DNA from: Planktomarina temperata RCA23
Lineage (GTDB): Bacteria > Pseudomonadota > Alphaproteobacteria > Rhodobacterales > Rhodobacteraceae
DNA length: 64,000 bases
Assembly: GCF_000738435.1 (NCBI RefSeq)
Contig: NZ_CP003984.1
Coordinates: forward strand, 1,426,001 to 1,490,000
Direction: 5' to 3'
Below, one piece after another: positions 57,316 through 64,000 of the stretch. The notes beneath the pieces are model-generated. The model saw only the letters and a list, made by a program, of their open reading frames with translations. It made no database searches and had not been told where the DNA came from. The position numbers were made by a program, and so were the translations under genes. Each line of letters begins with the position of its first letter. Positions within the stretch are counted from its first letter, which is position 1.

Positions 57316-58272
57316 CTAGTCGATGTTTTTATAGGGCAGGCGACTGGGCAAATACAATGCACGCCGGCTGGGTTTTGCCGGGTGCCATGACGATTGCACC
57401 GCCCGGGGCAATCTTTCGACAGCTTCGCTGTCCCGATCTTCGCCGCGCAAGTGAGATTGCACTGCGATGCCATTGGCAAAAATCAAATGCTCGGTGGCAA
57501 AACGTATTTTAACGCATTCCACAAAACCGGCCTCAACCCAGTCGATGGTTGTGCCATTGCGTAATTCCTCGGCTTTAATGAACCGTCCGCCATAGCTGCC
57601 ATTGGTTTGGGGATATAAAATGCGGTGTTCTGCGCTGAGGATGAGATCATGATCTGTGCCAAAATGGGATTTTGAAATCCTTATTGGACGGTTCTTGCCC
57701 TGCGCACGTTGGGTTTCGATCTCAACGCATGTAACTTTCTGCTGCGCGAAGTCATGGGTGAGAACCTCTTGCCCTGGTTTGAGATCTTCGGCAGCGCATT
57801 GGCGTCCGTCAGCCAGGGTGATTTGCGTACCAGGATAGAAAATTGGATCGCTTAGCTCGGCCAATTTGTGTGGATTAACGTGGCAATCTATTCCAATCAG
57901 GCGATAGTCTGTATCGGGCTGCAACGCAGAGAATGCAGATAGATAGACTTGTTTAATCTCACCCAGCTCAACCTCAACAAAGATCAGAGCGTCGAAGGTT
58001 TGCCCCGCCTCGGACATCAAGGTGACTTGACTGTCCAGATGGACAGCAGCGCCAATGGCGCCAATGGCACTATGGGCCGCAACACGATGCCACCGACCGG
58101 AGGCTTCTTCTTGCAATGTCAATCGGGTGGGTTGGGCATTTGTCTTGAGCCGATAGACGTCATCGAGATAAAGCTCGCCATTGACCGACAACGGACCGCC
58201 ATAGTTTACGCCTTGCACCACCGAAAGTTGCGCGCTTGTATAAATTGTGAAGTCTTGCACGTGTGCCATCAT
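57316..58272 (-). CDS. Hint-domain protein without the usual catalytic cysteine
   Basis: A 318-aa protein of a group frequent in Rhodobacteraceae. Residues 1-135 are a beta-rich N-terminal region of unknown role. Residues about 142-285 are the Hint (hedgehog/intein) fold: FYPGTQITLADGRQ, AAEDLKPGQEVLTHD, the His-bearing block SAEHRILY, and FVECVKIRFATEHLIFANGI. In canonical members the block begins with Cys (CFTPGT-like); here that place is Ile/Phe (DPIFYPGT), so autoprocessing through a thioester looks impossible. A basic tail follows. No signal peptide. Upstream DNA is strikingly AT-rich. MM start: 58272 or 58269. Confidence 0.75.
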   Translation of the reverse strand: MMAHVQDFTIYTSAQLSVVQGVNYGGPLSVNGELYLDDVYRLKTNAQPTRLTLQEEASGRWHRVAAHSAIGAIGAAVHLDSQVTLMSEAGQTFDALIFVEVELGEIKQVYLSAFSALQPDTDYRLIGIDCHVNPHKLAELSDPIFYPGTQITLADGRQCAAEDLKPGQEVLTHDFAQQKVTCVEIETQRAQGKNRPIRISKSHFGTDHDLILSAEHRILYPQTNGSYGGRFIKAEELRNGTTIDWVEAGFVECVKIRFATEHLIFANGIAVQSHLRGEDRDSEAVERLPRAVQSSWHPAKPSRRALYLPSRLPYKNID

Positions 58273-58469
58273 TTGAAAATATTTAGGTGTTAAAAATCTA
58301 CCAAAGTATAATTGATCTCATATATGTGAGAAAAATTTTATATATGCAAACTCAAATTTACATTTTGGTAACTTTTTCGGTAAAGCTGTTCATATTTCTT
58401 GTCGATAGCTAGTGTCATGCGCCCTTCTCCAATGCTAGGCTTGGGAAATTCTTAACAAGGAAACAGACA
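58273..58469. other. AT-rich divergent promoter region between the Hint gene and the SDR gene
   Basis: About 200 bases, far more AT-rich than the flanking genes, with several TATA-like runs and a near-perfect 16-base palindrome TCTCATATATGTGAGA (58316-58331, 14 of 16 positions symmetrical). It must hold promoters in both directions; no factor can be named. Confidence 0.4.
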
Positions 58470-59249
58470 ATGGATATGGGAATTTCTGGCAAGAAAGCTT
58501 TAGTGTGTGCCTCTTCAAAAGGTCTTGGACGGGGCTGTGCTGAGGCTTTGGCCGGTGAAGGGGTTCATCTGGTGATCAATGGGCGGAATGGTGATGTGTT
58601 GGCCGCCACGGCCTCTGAGATTCGCTCTAGCTATGGGGTATCTGTCACAGAGGTGGCCTGCGATGTCACCACGCCCGAGGGGCAGGAGATGTTGCTGAGC
58701 GCAGCCGGGGATGTCGATATTTTGGTGACCAACGCCGGAGGGCCGCCGCCAGGGCTGTGGTCCGACTGGGATCGCGCTGATTTTATCGCAGCTCTTGACG
58801 CCAATATGTTAACCCCGATTGCTTTGATGAAAGCCTGCCTGCCGGCAATGATGGCCCGCGGTTGGGGCCGGGTGGTGAATATCACCAGCCAGTCGGTCAA
58901 AGCGCCTATTGGGGTTCTTGGCCTGTCCAATGCCGCCCGCACGGGGTTGACCGGATATGTTGCAGGAACGGCACGACAAGTGGCCGAACATGGCGTTACG
59001 ATTAACAATCTTTTGCCCGGCATCCATGCCACGGACCGGGCGGTCTCACTCGACAGTGGCATCGTAAAGGCCCAAGGTATCACAATGTCGCAAGCACAAA
59101 GCCAGCGACAGGCTACGATTCCTGCGCGCCGCTATGGCACTGCTGAAGAATTCGGAGCGGCCTGTGCGTTTTTATGCTCGCAACATGCGGGATTTATGGT
59201 GGGGCAGAATATTTTGCTTGATGGCGGCGCGACAAACGCCACAATTTAA
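58470..59249 (+). CDS. SDR-family oxidoreductase-like protein lacking the YxxxK motif
   Basis: A 259-aa Rossmann protein. The dinucleotide loop is CASSKGLGRGCAEALAGEG, NAGGPPPG is the NNAG-type motif, and ITSQSVKAP carries the catalytic Ser. Where Tyr-x-x-x-Lys is expected the sequence reads LGLSNAARTGLTGYVAG, so the catalytic Tyr and Lys are absent. A whole subgroup annotated as FabG-like or YohF-like shares this LSN-AR form, so it is not a local mutation. The reaction is unknown; it may be non-redox or use another base. Confidence 0.85.
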   Translation: MDMGISGKKALVCASSKGLGRGCAEALAGEGVHLVINGRNGDVLAATASEIRSSYGVSVTEVACDVTTPEGQEMLLSAAGDVDILVTNAGGPPPGLWSDWDRADFIAALDANMLTPIALMKACLPAMMARGWGRVVNITSQSVKAPIGVLGLSNAARTGLTGYVAGTARQVAEHGVTINNLLPGIHATDRAVSLDSGIVKAQGITMSQAQSQRQATIPARRYGTAEEFGAACAFLCSQHAGFMVGQNILLDGGATNATI

Positions 59250-59368
59250 CCGGATCACGCCGCATCGAGCTTTCCTTTTTCAAGCGAATGTCCAAAGGTA
59301 TGACTGGGCATGCGCGGTAAGCAATGCGCGGCGGATTTTGAAATGAAACGTATTGAAGGGCTTTATTG

Positions 59369-60409
59369 ATGAAACATGAAAACGTGCAAGAATATTATGG
59401 CAAAACCTTGCAGTCTTCCGCTGATCTTCAAACCAATGCCTGCTGCGAGCCGGCCGAAATGCCCAGCTGGTTGAAGAAAATCCTAGCCCAGCTGCATGAT
59501 GAGGTGCTGATGCGCTATTATGGCTGCGGTTTGATTGTGCCCGAAGCCCTCAAGGGCGCGCGGGTATTAGATCTTGGCTGCGGCGCGGGCCGGGATGTTT
59601 ATGCGCTGTCGCAAATGGTGGGCGAAGAGGGCTTTGTGGTCGGTGTGGATATGACCGACGCGCAGCTCGATGTCGCCCGAAGCTTTCAAGACTATCATCG
59701 GGAGGCATTTGGATATCGTGCATCAAATGTTGCGTTTCACAAAGGTTATATTGAATCGCTCGGAGATTTACCGCTGGATCCGGACTCTTTCGACGTGATT
59801 GTCTCCAATTGCGTGGTCAATCTCGCGACCGATAAGCAAGCGGTGTTGCGGGGGGCTTATGAGCTGCTCAAACCTGGTGGCGAGATGTATTTTTCGGATG
59901 TCTATGCCGATCGCCGCGTGCCAGAGGCTATGGCGCGCGATGAGGTGCTCTACGGCGAATGCCTGTCTGGAGCTCTGTATTGGAATGATTTTCTTAACCA
60001 TGCGAAAGTGGCAGGCTTCACAGATCCGCGTTTGGTCACCCATCGCCCCATCACCATTGAAAACCCGGTGCTGGAAGCCGCGGTAGCGCCGCTAAAATTT
60101 ACCTCCGCCACCTATCGCCTATGGAAATTGGCGAATTTGGAAAGTGATTGCGAGGACTACGGGCAGGCGGTGATCTACAAAGGGACAATTGAAAATTGCC
60201 CTCATGGTCTGCCGCTGGATGGGCATCATTGGATCGAAACGGGGAAGGTCTTCAAGGTCTGTGGGAATACTTGGAATATGCTGGCGCAAACGCGATTTGC
60301 GGCGCATTTCGAGTTCATCGGCTCATTTGATACGCACTATGGCATTTTCGAAGGCTGCGGCGCTGCGTCTCCTTTTGAAGCTGATGCCGCAGAGGCCAGC
60401 TGTTGCTAA
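59369..60409 (+). CDS. arsM: ArsM-like arsenite methyltransferase
   Basis: A SAM-dependent methyltransferase (346 aa) close to ArsM. Start region EYYGKTLQSSADLQTNACC is characteristic. The SAM-binding loop is VLDLGCGAGRDVYALS, and DMTDAQLDVAR follows. ArsM arsenic-binding cysteines fit NACCEP, SNCVVNLATD and GECLSGALYW. It ends in a further Cys pair (ASCC). These suggest conversion of As(III) to methylated arsenicals. No arsR, arsC or arsB lies nearby. ATG 59369 has GAAGGG upstream. A related role on another thiophilic metalloid or a lipid cannot be excluded. Confidence 0.85.
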   Translation: MKHENVQEYYGKTLQSSADLQTNACCEPAEMPSWLKKILAQLHDEVLMRYYGCGLIVPEALKGARVLDLGCGAGRDVYALSQMVGEEGFVVGVDMTDAQLDVARSFQDYHREAFGYRASNVAFHKGYIESLGDLPLDPDSFDVIVSNCVVNLATDKQAVLRGAYELLKPGGEMYFSDVYADRRVPEAMARDEVLYGECLSGALYWNDFLNHAKVAGFTDPRLVTHRPITIENPVLEAAVAPLKFTSATYRLWKLANLESDCEDYGQAVIYKGTIENCPHGLPLDGHHWIETGKVFKVCGNTWNMLAQTRFAAHFEFIGSFDTHYGIFEGCGAASPFEADAAEASCC

Positions 60410-60464
60410 ATCACCGCATGCCACATACATAAGCCTGAGTGTTTTTGTCAGTTAGGCGCTTCTG

Positions 60465-61541
60465 TTGTCGAATCCGAGACTTGAAATCCGAAACTTGTCG
60501 CGCCGCTTTGCCGGTCAATTCGCGGTGGATGATGTCAGCCTGCGGCTTGAACCGGGGCAGGTGACGTGCCTGCTGGGCCCCTCGGGATGCGGGAAATCGA
60601 CCACGTTGCGCATTGTGGCAGGGGTTGAGCGGCAAGATAGCGGCGAGGTGTTGATTGACGGAGCATTGGTCTGTGATGGCACGCGCTCGCAACCGCCTGA
60701 GCTGCGCAACATCGGCATGATGTTCCAAGATTTTGCACTTTTTCCACATCTATCTGTTTGGGAAAATGTTGCTTTTGGCCTGAAAGGCGCAAAATCTATC
60801 CGCCGTGCGCGGGCCGAAGAGCTTTTGGAGCGGGTCGATCTGGCCGGCTATGGCGCTCAGATGCCCCATGAATTATCCGGCGGGGAGCAGCAGCGGGTGG
60901 CATTGGCCCGCGCGGTGGCGCCGGGACCCAGAATCATGCTTCTTGATGAGCCATTTTCTGGCCTAGATGATCGCTTGCGCGATGGAATCCGTGATGAGAC
61001 GCTCGAGGTTCTGCGCGAAGCGGGCACGGCAGTTTTAATGGTGACGCATGATCCTGGCGAGGCGATGAAAATGGCCGATGAGATTGCCCTGATGCGAGAC
61101 GGCAAAATTGTGCAAAAAGGCGCGCCCTATACAATCTATAATTCGCCGATCGATAAAGATGCTGCATCATTTTTTAGTGATATCAATGTCATGGTAGGAA
61201 AAGTTGAAGGCGCCCTGGCCAAAACGCCCTTCGGCGAATTCTTCGCGCCCGGTCATGCAGATGGCACGATATTGGACATCGTCATCCGCCCGCAACACAT
61301 TCGCATTGATTTTGACCGTGCCGGCCAAGGCCCCAGCCCGACCGATGCCATGGGCCATGCGGCGCGCGCCAAAGTGCTGCGGTCGCGTTTTTTGGGGCAG
61401 AATTCATTGGTCGATTTTAAGCTTGAGCAGGGCGCGGCGCTGACCGCTTCGGTGCCCTCAGTGTTTTTGCCAAAGCCGGACACGCTGTTTTGGTTGCTGG
61501 CGCCACGCAAGAATTGCTACGTCTTTCCCCGCTCTGAATGA
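60465..61541 (+). CDS. ABC transporter ATPase, Fe(III)/FbpC type, without its partner genes
   Basis: A 358-aa cytosolic ATPase. Walker A GPSGCGKSTT, Q loop MFQDFALFPHL, signature LSGGEQQRVALARAV, Walker B IMLLDEPFSGLDD, switch His MVTHDPGEAM. The C-terminal 110 residues look like a TOBE regulatory domain. FbpC and PotA share these traits; the order resembles Fe3+ importers. No permease or binding protein is adjacent, so it may serve a transporter encoded elsewhere. TTG 60465 is the only start that fits the family N-terminus; its ribosome site is weak. Confidence 0.85.
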   Translation: MSNPRLEIRNLSRRFAGQFAVDDVSLRLEPGQVTCLLGPSGCGKSTTLRIVAGVERQDSGEVLIDGALVCDGTRSQPPELRNIGMMFQDFALFPHLSVWENVAFGLKGAKSIRRARAEELLERVDLAGYGAQMPHELSGGEQQRVALARAVAPGPRIMLLDEPFSGLDDRLRDGIRDETLEVLREAGTAVLMVTHDPGEAMKMADEIALMRDGKIVQKGAPYTIYNSPIDKDAASFFSDINVMVGKVEGALAKTPFGEFFAPGHADGTILDIVIRPQHIRIDFDRAGQGPSPTDAMGHAARAKVLRSRFLGQNSLVDFKLEQGAALTASVPSVFLPKPDTLFWLLAPRKNCYVFPRSE

Positions 61542-61554
61542 CGCCCAAGCGCGG

Positions 61555-62238
61555 TTATGACCGATGGCGTGTGCGGTCGGGATGTTTGCTCCACGCCAAA
61601 TAATCGACCAAGGATTTGCCGGGCTCCTCAACAAATACGGCTGGCATGGCGTCAAGCCGCGTGAATTCATCCACCCGGAGGGTGACAAACCCCTGCGTGC
61701 TTTCACACCAAGCGGCTAGGGTCCACAGCCGCCCCCAATAATCCAGCGCCAAAGGTCGCAATCGCAGTATTTGGGAGCCAATCGTAATCTGCATCAACTG
61801 TTTCGAACGAATGGCCTGTCTGAGTTTTGGCATATGCTGAAAGCCGCGGGCGGCATCGGCGAAAGGGTAGGTGGCAAAGGACCAACCCGAGGCCGCAGCG
61901 CTATCTTCGGGCAAAACCCCGTCAATGCGCCGCGACAGGGCTTTTGCGGCGGCCGAAAGCTCGGCATCTTCACTTTCCCCCACGGCCGCCAATCCCAAAT
62001 GCAGCGCCTCCAGCTCAGTTTTCGTCAAATTGAGCGCCGGCAGCGTATAGGCGGCGGTGATTTGATATCCGAGGCCGCGCTCACCGCGAATGGGCACGCC
62101 AGAAGCTGCCAAAGTGTCCATGTCGCGATAAAGCGTGCGGAGCGACACGCCAACAAGCTCTGCCAAATCGCAAGCCCGGTAGAGATTTCCATCGCGTAGG
62201 ATTTGAATCAGGGAAAAAAGACGGTCTTTGCGTGCCAT
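61555..62238 (-). CDS. YafY-type transcriptional regulator (HTH plus WYL domain)
   Basis: A 227-aa regulator. Residues 1-55 are a DeoR-like winged HTH (MARKDRLFSLIQILRDG, DLAELVGVSLRTLYRDMDTL). Residues 130-215 are the WYL region (LRPLALDYWGRLWTLAAWCE) that binds a ligand, often nucleic acid or a small molecule. It sits beside tatA in the opposite direction and ends 13 bases after the convergent ABC ATPase stop. Its target is unknown. The frame extends upstream to 62367, but the family start is at 62238. Confidence 0.86.
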   Translation of the reverse strand: MARKDRLFSLIQILRDGNLYRACDLAELVGVSLRTLYRDMDTLAASGVPIRGERGLGYQITAAYTLPALNLTKTELEALHLGLAAVGESEDAELSAAAKALSRRIDGVLPEDSAAASGWSFATYPFADAARGFQHMPKLRQAIRSKQLMQITIGSQILRLRPLALDYWGRLWTLAAWCESTQGFVTLRVDEFTRLDAMPAVFVEEPGKSLVDYLAWSKHPDRTRHRS

Positions 62239-62354
62239 ACTGACATAATAATGGCAGTTGAGTGTCCACACAACGGCAAAATGTTGCGAACCTGCTTTCT
62301 GCTCCGGCTCAACTGGCTTAGAAACAGCCAACACTTCATCTAAGGATACACGAT

Positions 62355-62582
62355 ATGACCCCTGCATTTCTCACAAACATCCCTCCGATGGGCTATTTGA
62401 TCATAGCCCTTGTCGTCTTGGTTCTATTTGGCCGCGGAAAAATCTCTGCCATGATGGGCGAAATGGGCAAAGGCATCACCGCCTTCAAAAAAGGCGTCAA
62501 TGATGGCCAGCAAGAGATTGAGGAAGCCGCATCCGAAGGCGCAAAAGATGTGACGCCTGACACGGAAAAAGACAAATCCTAA
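62355..62582 (+). CDS. tatA: Sec-independent protein translocase subunit TatA
   Basis: A 75-aa inner-membrane protein, one N-terminal helix (YLIIALVVLVLFG) and the conserved hinge FGRGKISAMMGEMGKGITAFKKG, then an acidic tail. Multiple copies form the pore for folded twin-arginine substrates. First gene of tatABC; a 35-base gap with AAGGAAGG precedes tatB. Confidence 0.96.
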   Translation: MTPAFLTNIPPMGYLIIALVVLVLFGRGKISAMMGEMGKGITAFKKGVNDGQQEIEEAASEGAKDVTPDTEKDKS

Positions 62583-62617
62583 TCACTATTACCTCTTTGA
62601 CATAAGGAAGGGTCTCG

Positions 62618-63190
62618 ATGTTTGGATTGGGATGGGCTGAGATACTGGTCGCGGCTGTCGTGGGGCTGATTGTCATCGGTCCTAAAGAATTGCCCGGCGT
62701 GTTTCGCAAAATTGGTCAATTTGTCGGTAAAGCCAAGGCCATGGCCCGTGATTTCAGCCGGGCGATGAACGACGCTGCTGATGATGCGGGCGTGAAAGAC
62801 GCGATGGACTCGGTCAACTCTCTCAAAGATGGGGTGCGCAGCGTCTCGGATCCGACCACCAAGTGGAAAGATTTCGTACCGGGATCTGAAATTGGAAAAC
62901 TGTCAGAAGAGCGGGCTGAAAAAGCCAAGAAAATGCATGATGCCATGGCTGAACGAGCGCAGCAGCGCCTTGACGCGGAAAAAGTGACAAAGGCCGCGGC
63001 GGCCCAGGAGACCCAGAAACCTGCGGCAGCAAAAAAAACCGCGCCGGCTAAGAAACCTGCGGCAGCCAAGAAACCAGCGGCTGCGAAAAAATCGGCGGCT
63101 GCGAAAAAATCGGCGCCTGCAAAAAAGTCGGCGATGCCCAAGAAACCTGCGGCTAAAAAGGCTGCTCCAAAACCTGGTAAAGAGACATGA
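62618..63190 (+). CDS. tatB: Sec-independent protein translocase subunit TatB with an Ala-Lys-Pro tail
   Basis: A 190-aa protein: N-terminal helix [19 protein letters not shown], hinge [20 protein letters not shown], an amphipathic helix up to about residue 115, then a 60-residue repetitive tail of [12 protein letters not shown] units (63000-63180). The tail is low-complexity, basic, and common but variable in this group. It overlaps tatC by four bases. Confidence 0.95.
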   Translation: MFGLGWAEILVAAVVGLIVIGPKELPGVFRKIGQFVGKAKAMARDFSRAMNDAADDAGVKDAMDSVNSLKDGVRSVSDPTTKWKDFVPGSEIGKLSEERAEKAKKMHDAMAERAQQRLDAEKVTKAAAAQETQKPAAAKKTAPAKKPAAAKKPAAAKKSAAAKKSAPAKKSAMPKKPAAKKAAPKPGKET

Positions 63191-64000
63191 GCCGCGAAGA
63201 CGAAAGCCTAGACGATTCTTCTGCCCCTCTGATCGAACATTTGACAGAGCTGCGCACATGCCTAATCCGGGCTGCGCTTGCCTTTATCGTTGGTCTGTTC
63301 GCCTGTTTCTTCGTGGCGGAATATATCTTGAATTTCCTGGCTGAACCCATTGCCGAAATTTTACGCCGCCGCGGTGAACTCGCACAGTTGATTTTCACGG
63401 CGCCCCAAGAAAAATTCTTTGTTTTGATCCGCATATCGGTGATTTTTGGCCTCGGGGTCTCCTCGCCTGTGATCGGCTATCAACTTTGGCGCTTTGTCGC
63501 GCCGGGCCTATATAAGGCCGAAAAAAATGCCTTTTTGCCCTTTATCATCGCCTCGCCTGTTCTTTTCCTGATGGGGGCAGCTTTTGCCCATTATGTTGTC
63601 AGTCCGCTGGCTCTCAGCTTCTTTATTGGATATGCCGATATCATGCCGACGGTGACCGCCTTATTGACGGGAACTGAGGTGCAAGTGGCTGATACTGCCT
63701 TGAAGACGCGGTTTCTCGGGTCAGTCCGCGAGACTTTGGATATTGTTTTAAAATTCATCATGGCCTTCGGCATATGCTTCCAATTGCCAGTTTTGCTGAC
63801 CTTGATGGGCAAAGCGGGCTTGGTCTCTGCGGTGGGCCTGCGGGCTGTGCGCAAATATGCTATTGTTGGTATTTTGATCCTCGCTGGGATCGTCACGCCA
63901 CCGGATGTGGTGACTCAAATTATTCTTTTCGTGGTGGTTTATGGGCTTTACGAAATATCGATTTGGTTGGTTGTCTATGTGGAGCGTAAACGCAACGCGT
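63187..64000 (+). CDS. tatC: Sec-independent protein translocase subunit TatC, cut off by the window end
   Basis: 271 codons of the multi-spanning Tat receptor, open to the last base; the family is about 250-290 aa, so only a short tail is missing. [15 protein letters not shown] at the N-terminus, the cytosolic [13 protein letters not shown] loop, [17 protein letters not shown] and the end helix [22 protein letters not shown] are hallmarks. ATG 63187 overlaps the tatB stop (ATGA). Confidence 0.96.
   Translation, partial: MSREDESLDDSSAPLIEHLTELRTCLIRAALAFIVGLFACFFVAEYILNFLAEPIAEILRRRGELAQLIFTAPQEKFFVLIRISVIFGLGVSSPVIGYQLWRFVAPGLYKAEKNAFLPFIIASPVLFLMGAAFAHYVVSPLALSFFIGYADIMPTVTALLTGTEVQVADTALKTRFLGSVRETLDIVLKFIMAFGICFQLPVLLTLMGKAGLVSAVGLRAVRKYAIVGILILAGIVTPPDVVTQIILFVVVYGLYEISIWLVVYVERKRNA

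Noticed and set aside
63000-63180. Tandem GCGGCTGCGAAAAAATC-like units near tatB
   Set aside because: In-frame coding repeats for the Ala-Lys tail of TatB, not a mobile or regulatory repeat.

Overview
This is a contiguous chromosomal segment of an alphaproteobacterium, most likely a marine Rhodobacteraceae (Roseobacter-group) species. The evidence is gene content and order: nuoN-birA-coaX-rnj after a complete nuo operon with extra small genes between the subunits, RNase E with an acidic insertion inside its S1 domain, a separate homocysteine methyltransferase with its own corrinoid protein instead of one long MetH, a leucine-degradation operon and a DctB/DctD pair. Base composition looks moderate (mid-50s % GC by eye). 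A Planktomarina/RCA-type relative is a guess that I cannot test here. I found no rRNA, tRNA, IS element, prophage or CRISPR array.

Layout. 1-3.2 kb: purM (5' end cut off), purN, rnd, sufE. 3.1-5.7 kb (minus strand): homocysteine methyltransferase, corrinoid protein and DUF1638 protein, apparently parts of a split cobalamin-dependent methionine synthase. 6-7.7 kb: purC-purS-purQ. 7.7-10.8 kb: a DctB/DctD-type two-component pair whose regulator lacks the sigma-54 contact loop. 11.3-14.1 kb: rne. 14.2-18.8 kb: TusA-like protein, CcdA, a membrane alpha/beta hydrolase translationally coupled to a cytochrome P450, and an AlkD-like protein. 18.9-26.2 kb: a base-composition-deviant GNAT, glmU-glmS, a Gph-like phosphatase, MmgE/PrpD and a DegT-type aminotransferase. 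26.3-33.7 kb: the leucine/isovalerate operon (ivd, mccB, mccA, hmgL, liuC) with two uncharacterised envelope proteins inside it and a clean palindromic operator in front.

33.7-50.4 kb: a full 14-subunit complex I operon, nuoA to nuoN, carrying five extra genes: DUF2158 (B/C), a PAPS sulfotransferase-like gene (C/D), DUF5337 (E/F), a DUF5333 exported protein (F/G) and a small unknown (G/H). It runs on into birA, coaX and rnj. 53.6-57.2 kb: a hairpin-rich convergent intergenic region, a DEAD-box helicase and prfC. 57.3-64 kb: a Hint-domain protein without its usual cysteine, an SDR lacking the usual Tyr, an ArsM-like methyltransferase, an Fbp-type ATPase, a WYL regulator and tatABC (tatC cut off at the window end).

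How it works together: the window is mostly housekeeping (purines, UDP-GlcNAc, complex I, RNA decay through RNase E, RNase J and a DEAD-box helicase, Tat export). BirA would biotinylate MccA of the leucine operon. Isovaleryl-CoA dehydrogenase feeds electrons to quinone through ETF, alongside complex I. The best candidates for new biology are the extra nuo-operon genes (above all the sulfotransferase), the split methionine synthase module, the hairpin covering the ribosome binding site of the hydrolase-P450 operon, and the alternative-pairing hairpin cluster after rnj.
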